A stretch of DNA of 64,000 nt from Limnomonas spitsbergensis (taxonomy: Eukaryota; Chlorophyta; Chlorophyceae; Chlamydomonadales): NCBI GenBank assembly GCA_037349105.1, contig JAYJMM010000121.1:196001-260000 (forward strand), read 5' to 3'. The notes under the pieces were generated by a model. It had not been told where the DNA came from. It did not search any database and saw only the letters and a program-made list of their open reading frames with translations. Of this stretch, positions 13,501 through 20,300 are shown piece by piece (the first letter of the stretch is position 1; the number at the start of each line of letters is the position of its first letter). Made by a program: the position numbers and the translations under genes.

Positions 13501-13784
13501 CATGCACCTCTTTCCAGTCCTTGGTATCACACCCTTCAACGTCCCCCCACTGCTCAAACAACTAGCAATTCACACTGTCCAATCTGCCTATTCCATTCAT
13601 CGACTTCGCCGTTACCTTGAAAACAGTCCACCCGACTGCCGTCCAGCATCTCCCCCTGTTCTCACTGACCCGCCATAGCCCCTTTCTCCCTTTAAGGGTA
13701 TACAGACCGGGGCTTGGGCGTCTCGTCAACCTGTACTTCCCAAAATCCACGCCGCATCGGCGTTCTCTTTTCTTTTCTTTTCTA
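1585..13784 (+). mobile_element. Dualen/RandI-like non-LTR retrotransposon, apparently full-length coding part
   Basis: The element is defined by its giant reading frame (1655-13678) and a short 3' tail ending in a CTTTT-rich tract at 13764-13784. Known biology: Dualen elements of Chlamydomonas combine an APE endonuclease, RT, RNase H, a cysteine protease and a restriction-like endonuclease in one element; all five are visible here in the order protease, APE, RT, RNase H, RLE. No long terminal repeats were seen. Both outer boundaries are estimates, because no target-site duplication was found by eye. The intact frame suggests a young insertion. The kinase gene starts about 600 bases downstream. 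Confidence 0.8.
1655..13678 (+). CDS. Dualen-type retrotransposon polyprotein (protease-APE-RT-RNase H-RLE)
   Basis: Copies the element RNA into DNA at a nicked target. Domains by position: N-terminal globular region of unknown fold about 2714-4200; Pro/Ser/Thr-rich linker about 4200-5150 with a hydrophobic stretch near 4640-4720; papain-like cysteine protease about 5210-5800 (Cys codon 5243 in YCQLHAYNN, His 5624 in GHAST, Asp 5669 in WLDP); APE endonuclease about 6100-6870 (Glu 6206 in GQET, GGDFN near 6584, SDHLP near 6827); RT about 7990-9100 (VDLTNAF near 8459, FADD near 8798, YLGV near 9062); RNase H about 12000-12450 (Asp 12014, Glu 12143, Asp 12233, Asp 12419); zinc motif CPIC...HX4C at 12854-12931; RLE about 13130-13350 (RPD at 13139, acidic Glu 13262). 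No stop interrupts the frame. 1655 is the first ATG, but protein-like sequence is clearer from the ATG at 2714, so the real start may be there. C-rich composition inflates frame length. Confidence 0.85.
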   Translation: MSSGGPRQHMPAILLKRLCHFKRATQSMYKYSHAQYSPHHIRDHREASRASAGSQADFPDALPECLLTCIPFTAKVAFTPCLFHYRHISGASCRHDFTGPLHHTAEHTSLVRTRQPQALFSHDPPILKAHAVTFEPHLCNMPSSSCQSTCTHPTSLQRTVPRRRFCLATASRRSKRVTTLSQNKTRGQPIRPITFAHPKNKRHTPVVTMSFRNSISPLRIGGITTYVGHPRVQITVQRPRVHSRSCSPDSVTRPTPRSPPSEADTQVLTLNLCPTDVEIKVPQTSQIPCRPSSDTSRHNIPATFSVATLTLLIIAYLIPLSASSPPMHTTTPFSPGPTHHVHTPITISCFLTQMSDANLATNPPAAVRHSDGNVEATIWLTDPDLPALLRKFSHRVLDDGEQNGTVCMQTRLHNYRKVVEGCQHTFHLTGIPRDEASIPAEQSKLLLFYNLYPPTTPEAEVQTLLKTFLKRLVTATGCAVANFETYTTKGGNITRVYFEDARSVLRIHLMLYDDTTAFECPTRLRSFVRTELGLTAPCDDTMELQLRAVVLQVMPDTPLHTTLTQHLSNYPRGAPRAIALRELSRALSLAGPSVEFQTFDYDRDNSQFIFHAVVTGESFRERLMAQSTTPGQPRAGIPVGDSLMCLLPCDLSFLTALYNDSRHTHTASPQFQLAVAITNKPDLNRPDVVLKAVKALFLAADKVLTSAPRLVRTNMRLQCKTNPCQIYAVSVDRFEDLLLFTNLSRTIRVGGIDSDKLLVGPGGRNNPYGQWLDLSIGNLGAILAESKQSPSGVWETFSEVMARRPDLKQKTLHEQHQQDYLTLHPVRMPQNKRPANTSGGYRQKPRMTLVRPFVPAMIPLDLHDPIPCYPLLPYTPHSIPVLLSSHLHIPTDTSIFQHQTTTTLALCHHTPPPPPSTYLPFSLPFTPRSPCPPLIPPFTTSKSTNAKSSSALPEILSWLRHVQSTILRYQIPCLHSHNYAVTLTNIRIHLLNSMVHFGNIILFASTLSFLCSTLIIHHILCLPHPCNPSLGNYPPSPLTSPHASQPTPAIPIPAVLQARHTLPPSAHLPLPPAHISPKPTTRSTTKQWLQSLWIIKITKCYTPHRHYQRFLLSKAKRLLARLTHRKKTDPSVLRLLSHHISLLQHPPLSPRPTNISPSFRCPPIGGISETHALQCSPTTPHILPIGLYFERQVAQYCQLHAYNNLVQYASTTCTQISAWCTQQSRLPKYPHHKRLWLHPENYYDPSRGNFSDALFSFWLHETQHLNKTRIMDRSTPIVTPTNLAHLSQLTIHDLDMALISMQQSHGLAYPGFVVHTTELAGYGHASTLLKYNGAWIWLDPDDPTRSTIVGPDGHYNLTLLRTLACSVFALVPSTTLEACLEASHFRPSHATPTPPEYATIIDIDVEGAPPMHLPAVTPVPQAPIPHPSQKSPCTAPSPLRTIAAPNSTALRIAPPTSRSCTSHSFSSAKTPPLQSGSTFQDSKSISFTTFNHQGLRSNLRDLSDLVKSKCPHFLFGQETHIFSSQHTQLRKTCSIFASYALFFSSLPNSTDLSRCRPGASAPGGVLLAIKKKYTQHPLFKRQTIPTSITGYCIHVSLPMANNMVLHVLSVYMPPGHAILKAACMDYIASQIATHDPVSHFFIIGGDFNHHLGPVMHPGFSSFLHASNLTPINASSTQHTTHYPHNSQCRPSMIDDILLSTNLPRSTYTSMADVTCHVPTFCQYFSDHLPLSITCPKAMLPILRSPVPSSPSQPLLHQTTTPNPCPPAPIARPTEIKQPIPKPNLDITRQKLNTNLSTACDSLLAHSTHLLDRIYQDVPRTSCGTRPSIPWTACKQIIKDLQLDIPSLASSHTDLLDAALLIMKQCCPTRTVAPPNPCGQARPRQCYLPRTVQKKISARLHTITVLFFARRFLMRLLNSPEFPTAVHPNTDPHFATRARLLLALESETCLGQINARHPHCHNTPHRGNLVDLLPSLPASDGPDPHATWSNWIHTCDAHIRSTRRRIRNTTKPHSERNTHRRRLTRLLFTSPRQAHNIIFQDSTDTVSSEITSVRNTTTQHLLTDPTDMVQYTESHFGREWAHDPSLPTHDPFPWAATGAIDAFTLDTPAKSHSTPTSTLLPYVTRTHLFHRVLHKLSNNKKPGPDGVPNELLRIMPSSFKSSIRNLLILMWVTGSTPDTWKVSHTTLLHKKDDPSILTNKRPIGMHNTIYKLWTRFVSTVISEFSEDHCILSPSQEGFRAKHNTSRHLQRLVHLLEDAQASNRNIYIAYVDLTNAFNTINHDKLYRIMDTLGYPEDSVDVIKGIYTNASTRIILQRSSGLATHPIPVGRGTIQGDTLSPLVFNIYMEPCLRWCNTGGHGFTPSCAIPLGMKHPCALTLSTLAFADDMALLSHSHVRLLHQLQKLTDYCTWAGLTLNASKCALTGAAHHAALTGLAHTIAEQTALLHAQLHNKFFVNGIPFPFFPPSKSYKYLGVYINTLLSFKDHLDAITATIQAKSRSLIMADVAPQHILMIINRVLRPKITHSLSIAPFSEVDIRILDTLLARVLRICMNLGHSYPTALILTPTDRGGVGLTSLLTDYTQISALTLTRALNDEGSLGTLTSGVLNQQLDTHGQLPLTSLVRPTRTFHSLPLPMRQLSLMHHAQLALHRCSSGPSPITSGVQELLGNAMWRQLTHILSPTPPPPDTTLPFMPIPPYTPTPQSSTLLITPELLHPLCRLGITSLEPLTVMTGPHISTFQPSTYLSATFKGKARRRWIQQAQVSLNRITLLLNGHPSDQALSYTRFSALPLHQRHITIAHDFSQLPQVVSTTLPHIASAPSADQALGLLPQCFSPRPQATSKRARPTIPRSTHTRAPELFPNPGLPSSPPLPHAPFVLHLGTTPCPLLPHHPNYILDLSCPPPSPPPVPSTLPHIPPPTLFVMDLAAPPGPPLPHHHDYILDLSCPPPPPPPVYAPPRLAQDCWINRSSRPPYRSSTPHHPPLNRTSLSRKRTLPDQAHPHTDPACPLLPPSPTRPLDLGLTNLQRQGLWRLRSTNPHPRTQWVPSSANQDHSCIDQHVSFNINPVHPDFDIIPPHSFTIQIGLHSPSSGPLHPPPLPSAPASDPQPLPWQCHYAYLYRPNGTLVGCIPARRLHWLRACYDHTKLTLPALHLAHSEGSFEQDLASLLARYPIHTKHKTGTAPNTTWCLPEPMMQVLSDTMSTHLHRFASPLDVSYHARTYYTTHHHDCLFGALHNAYSTPWTGSSFVHPDFKIKTITKAIRWAVSSASMTTVPTCTIILTPVWKNSSFMNWTSHANMVHVLTLHTDPNFRFSAPDHLAHIYTATQPTYGTPKWPLQLLVIGNTEGLARFYPDPPPTAPVDSNVHTLSGHGHPPGTTPAHRPHPPTRRQSQLPGSHAKWQHPAGFSVASHLHTHTTPPTPLPLAPLTFPLILFDELRSLYPPTYPLAWPLLPAYYTDGACIQDDAGNNLIGAAFYFTVDGSTHTVNPTGKCETNTITRAELGGIHAALDHAHTPSGPALTIAPSLTIFTDSLCSMYLIQKAVFYPHDLLEDKHAPLLLAIRRLLLSRANIGLPTLIQKVKSHIGIIGNELADIGATRALDAPSTCTFNLSHINNQYMASLPAWPCLPQDDTQTDTNDTPWFTSDLTSSIKAHLHSSCPHVTDGDTTISCATYTRIIEENAHSLPLYNNHMWQSSACHFSLKRCILRMRANLLWTAKRALLFRIPYKTTVRSFTDGLCPICTPPPTGPPDATSDTQGHMFGRCRHPRMQASYISRHNKALCLIQRSLHRGTKSGMFTIMDATPATSLPPGVYDTRIPQWMLPAVPPATLCRLRPDLLLIEGLTIADLHSYPPARLADPAFLLDLQHRCTIHVIELGFTSNLQFCLSHKSTQHAQLVQLLRSAGWNLTTPVIDPLHIPAPHPLTYLLPPPAKDILYPYVHLVIIGCSGIFYKDIMHLFPVLGITPFNVPPLLKQLAIHTVQSAYSIHRLRRYLENSPPDCRPASPPVLTDPP

Positions 13785-14225
13785 GCCACTCTGTAGCATC
13801 ACGCGCCGTTCCAATTCAGCATAAAAACTCTCAAATATATTACACACCGCGTCGTGGACCTGCAGCACAGGGTGGCAATATTGGGATTGGGATACAGTCT
13901 AAATCCTTCGAGAGGGCCTTCGAATTACCTGATTTCCACCGAGTGCATTTATGGCCGCGCCGCGAACCTTAAATTTATTGTGTACAAGGTTTTAAATTGG
14001 AGGAGGAGACGATGAGGATCAGAGCGTCCGATACGCTCATTTGCTGTTGCACTATACTACCATGGTCGGGATGATGTCCATTCTCTAGCCCGAACCGGGC
14101 TAGTATTCGATTTAACTACACAACAATTTCGCCAGCTAGTGGCACGGCCTCAATCGTTGGAAGCGTTGGTGTCAGAACCCACACACCCATCTGCAGTGTC
14201 ATCAGCAGCATAACAGGCTAGTGTG
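13785..14225. other. intergenic spacer between retrotransposon and kinase gene
   Basis: About 440 bases with no ORF of note. Any promoter of the downstream kinase gene would have to lie here or inside the element. No convincing TATA box or initiator could be picked out. Confidence 0.4.
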
Positions 14226-14237
14226 GCAGCAGCAGCA

Positions 14238-14327
<90 letters not shown>

Positions 14328-14340
14328 GCAGCTGCAGCAA
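14226..14340 (+). repeat. (CAG)n trinucleotide tract, probable 5' UTR
   Basis: About 36 CAG/GCA units with a few AAG, CAA and CTG interruptions. A TGA at 14376-14378, in frame two codons before the ATG at 14382, prevents the tract from being translated into the kinase, so it is most likely 5' untranslated. Confidence 0.85.
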
Positions 14341-14381
14341 CATCAGCAGGCGTGGTCAGCAGGCGTGGTCAGCTTTGAATA

Positions 14382-17300
14382 ATGGGCTGCACTGCTTCTA
14401 CTACGCGGGTAGCAGCAGACAACCATGCCGACTCGGGCGAGGCCCTCAAGAACCTCCTCGTTGCTTCGATCCCCAAGGCTGACTCGACCTCTGCCAATGT
14501 GCCCAGCAAACTACCTATTTCCGTTAAAGTTTTACCCAGCTCGGCATCCTCACTCGCAGAAAAGGCGACTACAGCGTCGACATGGCGCGCGGGCCATGCA
14601 CAGCAATCATCCGCCCAGAGCCCAACATCGCCCTTCCCTACGCCATCCAAAGGAACCATTCCCATCACCGTACCGAGCAGTCGTGACACCGGTAACACCG
14701 CACCTATTACCAGCTGCATAAAAGCCAACACAAGGACGACTGGCAAAGCAGGTGCAGCAGCGGAGCACAACATCGGGGGGCACGGCCAGATCAGCAGCGG
14801 TAGCGTGCACCAGCAACAACAGCAGCCGCAGAAGTTGAGTAGCCAAAGCTCATCTAAAGCACCCAACGATTACCATGCCTCCAAACAGCCGAAAAAACCC
14901 AGCATCAGCGTCAATACCCCTAGCTCCCCCTTGGCAGCCAACCTGCCGCAAGCAACCGCCAGCGGCAGCATCAAACGTGACAAGGTGACGCTGCCGGGCA
15001 GCGCGTCGCCCAAGCAAACGCGAGCTGAGGGTGCAAGCTCCTCCCGGCGACACTCGCTCCGGTCGTCCCGTGCGTCTCCTGACCGATGCAAGACCGAGCC
15101 GTCGCCTTTCGGCGAATCGGCCGTCGCCGGAATCGCACGGGCTGCAGCGCTACGGCTTGTGCCAGATGACGAAGACTCGGACTCTGAAGATGGAGAAGGG
15201 GTCGAGGTAAGAACTGAAGAGCTGGGGAGCAATTTGCATGTCATACATTCCCAAGCGAAAGGTCGAGGCTGCATGTGCATGCCATGCCATGCTATGCCAG
15301 GAAGCATGCAGCTGGAGAGCAATGTGCATGCCATACATGCCCAAGCAAAACGTAGAGGCTGCATGTGCATGCTATGCCACGCCATGCCATGCGTTGACTT
15401 GCTCTGCGAACGTGCATGCCAAGGAGTCATGCCATGCCATGCAAAAGTGCAATGCCGTGGCATGGCGTGGCACGGCATGGCATGCCATGGCAAACATTTT
15501 TGCATGGCATGCCATGCCGTGCCACGCCATGCCACGGCGTGCCATGCCATACCATGCCATGCGACGTGCATGCTTAGTGATGCCACGTAGGCTGTATTTG
15601 CATGCTACTGGTATGCCATGCCATGGCATGTGAGTAAGTACATGACCTCAATCCCTTGACTAAGAGAAAGCTAGACGAAGCTGCAAGTCAATTGTGTCCT
15701 CACTGCCTTGCGCTGCAGGCGGCGATACAATCCAGAGGGGTGCTGTGGGGAGTGGAGGTGCAAGAGGAGGACGTGCCAGGCGACCGTCCGTCCATTATTA
15801 AGGTATCGGATCACCGTAGATTTGATTCGCCTTCCCTTGGTATGACAATTCGATTTCTTCTAGTGCTGCCTTCTGGGCTAATTACCGACCAAACTCTTAA
15901 TTTCTGGCTGAAAATCGATCATTGGTAAATTTATGGATCACTCAACCCCTAGCAACGTTAATTATGAGGGAAGGCAAAGTAAATCTACTGTTTACTACTA
16001 TACTGTAATACTACCAAGGGATCACAGGATTACATTTGCATATACGTGGGGCACATACCGGCATGGAGTGTGGCGCATGAGTTATATATTGCATGGGCAT
16101 GCATGGTGCTTGGCGCATGGGGCTGTGTGAGGCATGGGGCATGCGGCGTGGGGCTGCATGGGCTTCTGCGGGGCATGCACAGTGACCACCTGTCCATTAA
16201 GCTACAGGGCCACAAGGGGCATGGTGCGTGGGTCAGAGTGGCACATGGAGCATGGCGCATGGGTGACGGTGGATATGGCTCATGGGGCAGGGAACATGGG
16301 TCGGTGTGGATATGGCACATTGGGCAGGGCGCATGGCTGAGGGTGGATATGGCACAAGGGGCAGGGCGCATGGCTGAGGGTGGATATGGCACAAGGGGCA
16401 GGGCGCATGGCTGAGGGTGGATATGGCACATGGGGCAGGGCGCATGGGTGAGGGTGGATATGGCACATGGGGCAGGGCGCATGGCTGAGGGTGGATATGG
16501 CACAAGGGGCAGGGCGCATGGGTGAGGGTGGATATGGCACATGGGGCAGGGGTCGGTGTGGATATGGCACATTGGGCAGGGGTCGGTGTGGATATGGCAC
16601 ATGGGGCAGGGGTCGATGTGGATATGGCACATGGGGCAGGGGTCGGTGTGGATATGGCACATGGGGCAGGGGTCGGTGTGGATATGGCACATAGAGCATG
16701 CTGCATGGGGATGTGACTCAACGTGGAGATGGCGATTGGGGCATGGCGCATGGCGCCCCACCCCCATCATGCCGGTTGTTGGCGGGAGGCCTGCCGAAAG
16801 ACCAGCCACATGTCCTCCTTTGTCTTGCCGATGTGCTGTACGTTGATGCCCTGTCCCAATGCTCTGCCCCACCCCCATCATGCAGGTTGTTAGCAGGGGG
16901 CCTGCCGGAAGTCCAGCCGCTGGTCCTCTTTTGTCTCCCCGATGTGCTGTACGGTGATGCCCCGTCCCAAAGCTCTGCCCCAATGCTCTGGCCCTATGCT
17001 CTGCTCCAATGCTCTGCTTCAATGCTCTGCCCCTATGTTCTGGCCCCATGCTCTGCTCCAATGCTCTGTCCCAATGCTCTGCCCCACCCCCATCATGCAG
17101 GTTGTTAGCAGGGGGCCTGCCAAAGTCCAGCTGCAGGTCCTCCTTGCCTCCCCGCTGTGCCCTACCTTGATGCCCTATCCTGACGCTCTGCCCAAATGCT
17201 CTGTCCCAATGCTCTGCCCCACCCCCATCATGCAGGTTGTTAGCAGGGGGGCTGCCCACAGTCCAGCTGCAGGTCCTCTCTTGTCTCACCGCTGTGCCCT

Positions 17301-20300
17301 ACCTTGATGCCCTGTCCCGATGCTCTACCCCAATGCTCTATCCCAATGCTCTGCCCCACCCCCATCATACAGGTTGTTAGCAGGGGGGCTGCCGACAGTC
17401 CAGCTGCAGGTCCACTTTTGTCTCACCGCTGTGCCCTACCTTGATGCCCTGTCCAGATGCTCTACCCCAATGCTCTGTCCGGATGCTCTGCCCCACCCCT
17501 ATCATGCAAGTTGTTAGCAGGGGGCCTGCCGAAAGTCCAGCTGCAGGTCCTATTTTGTCGCACCGCTGCGCCCTACCTGGATGCCCTGTCCTGATGCTCT
17601 GCCCCACCTCCATCATGCAGGTTGTTAGCAGGGGGCCTGCCGAAAGACCAGCATTTGGTCCTCTTTTGTCTCCCCCCTGTGCCCTACCTTGATGCCCTGT
17701 CCTGATGCTCTGCCCCAATGCTCTGTCCCAATGCTCTGCTCCACCCCTATCATGCAGGTTGTTAGCAGGGGGCCTGCCGAAAGTCCAGCTGCAGGTCCTC
17801 CTTGCCTCCCCGCTGTGCCCTACCTTGATGCCCTGTCCCAATGCTCTGCCCCACCCCCATTTTCCATCATGCAAGTTGTTAGCAGGCGGCCTGCTGAATG
17901 TACAGCCGCTGTTTGTTCTGTTTATAGTTCCATTCGTTTTTGCCTAGTGCAGGGCACTAGCAGGGCGGTCAGCTGAACTGAGGGCAGCTTGCCGCTACTT
18001 GCTCTGCTGTTCATAGTACCATTCGTTTTTGCTTATCGTATTTCAGGGCACTAGCAGGGCGGTCAGTAGAACAGGCAGCTCCTCCTCCCCCCCCCCCCGC
18101 TCAACCAAAATAGGCAGTCAGCCCAACAGGCAGCCGCAGCTTCTCCTCCCCCTCCCCCCACACACTCATCCAAGATAAGCGGCCACAGCTTGTTCTGCAT
18201 TGTGTTGATCGCTTTTCCCGGCCCCCCCCCTACTGCAGGGCACTAGCAGGGCGGTCAGCAGAACAGGCAGCCGCAGCGTTTCCTTCCACGGACGTGTCAT
18301 AAAGAAGCAAGAGTCCAAGGAGTCCCAGGGTGATCGCTTCAGCACAGACATGCAGGGTCCCATCCCTGACCTGCCTCCAGGACTGGTGAGTGTGGGAATA
18401 AACAGTGTGGGGACAGTGGGAATGCAAAGTGTGGGCTCGTAAAGTGTGGAAAGACGCATTTGTGAGTCCAAGTCGTCCCAGGGTGACCGCTTTAGCACGG
18501 ACATGCGGGGTCCCATCTCTAATCTGCCTCCAGGACTGGTGAGTGTGGAATTAGGCAGTGTGGGAATAGAAAGTGTGGGCCCACACAAGTGTTGAAATAC
18601 GCATTTGTGAGAACACGGAGTCCCAGGGTGACCGCTTTAGCACGGGCATGCAGAGTCCCATCCCTGACCTGCCTCCAGGACTGGTGAGTGTGGAAATGGA
18701 TCGTGTGGGAATATAAGGTGTGGGCCCACACAAGTGTTGAAATACGCATTTATGAGAACACGGAGTCCCAGGGCGACCGCTTCAGCACAGGCATGTAGAG
18801 TCCCATCCCTGTCTTGCCTCCAGGACTGGTGAGTGTGGGAATGGAAAGTGTGGGGACAGTGTGGGAATGCAAAGTGTGGGCTCGTTAAGTGTGGAAAGGC
18901 GCAGTGGGGAGGCCAAGGACTCAAAGAGTCCCAGGTTGACCGCTGCAGCTAGATCGTGCAGAGTCGCATCCCCAAGCTTCTTCAGGCGCTTGCTGAGTGT
19001 GAATGTGAAAGGTGTGGACATGCAGAGTACCACCCCTGACCTGCCTCAGGGGCTGGTGAGTGTGGAAAAGAACAGTGTGGGAATGCAAAGTGTGGGCTCG
19101 CAAAGTGTGGGACTGCGTAGTAAGTAGTCCAAGGAGCCCCAGGCGACCTCTTCAGCATGGAGAGGTACAGTCCTGTCCTCCAGCTTTTTCAGGAGCTTTC
19201 CGTGTGTGGATACAAATTAGTGTGGACATGCAAAAACCCATTGTAGAGGCTCGGTGGGTGTGGACCTGTAAAGTGTGAGAATATGAGGTGTGCACTTGTA
19301 CAAGCAGGTCCAAAGACCCCACCCGTCTCTCCAGTGTATATTGTTTTAGTCACGAGGCCAATTTTTTCAGCCACGAGGACATTTTTTTCAGCGACGAGGA
19401 CACGTTTTTCGGCCCTCCCCAACGGCCGCCCAGGGTCCGATTGGTACCAAGCCTGGCCGTATGAGTGCTTGTTGTTCGTGTGCCTTTCCTGTTTCCTGCT
19501 TGCCTTTTCTCGGTTGATGACGAGGGCCACATGTGCACCCGGGCTGTTTTTTTAGTTCACGGCTCAGGTTTTATGGTGGGGCGGCACCTTGTTAAGTCCT
19601 AGCAAAGGAGAAGAGCCCTGGGATGGCCGGCGGACTGCGGCCCAAGCAGCATGGCTGTCCACACCTGGGGTCTCCGGCCAAAGGCCAGAGTGTAGCTGAT
19701 ATGTAGCTGATATGTAGTTGATATGTAGCTGATGTGACACGTAAAAAGAAAGACTGCCTGTCCTCACTCCGTGTTCACTGACCCCTTCCTGCCTCTGCCC
19801 TGTGACCTCTGCGTTTTCAGAGCAAGAGCAGCAGTAAGGGCTCAAACTACAGCCGCGCCAACAGCAGGAGCAACTCCGTGGGGGTGCGTGGGCAAATCAA
19901 AAGGGGTGGGGGGGGGTAGGTCAGGCGGACATCAGGGGGAAGGGGGCAGTTGAAGGGGATCTCCGAGGGGATTAGGCATTTATTAAGTGTAGCCATGCCA
20001 ACATCAGGAGCAAATCAGTCGAGGTACGCGGGGAACAGCCGTAGAGAGGGTAAATCGGTTGTGGGAGGGAAATGTGGGAAGCAGGTTTTTGAAGGCCTTG
20101 GAAGTACAGCCGCAAATCTCCCGAGGGTATACTCGTAGCCAAAAAACGAAACATTGCCCCCTTGCTCATCTTCTTCCCCTTGCCCCCCTTATTAATCCTC
20201 AACCCTCCCCCTGCTCCATACTTTCTGGCCATCAGCCGGAACTCCTCATTGGGCTGCCGGTCCTGGAAGTATGAAAACGGTAATATGCGGTCAAGATGCC

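Noticed and set aside
14369..14866. Minus-strand 165-codon ORF opposite kinase exon 1
   Set aside because: Antisense shadow of a Ser/Ala-rich exon; the plus strand has the in-frame stop before ATG, the MGC motif and a good donor.
16030..17289. 419-codon minus-strand ORF and similar long ORFs
   Set aside because: The frame consists only of minisatellite units of kinase intron 2 (CHIHTDPCPM-type repeats) and has no non-repetitive part.
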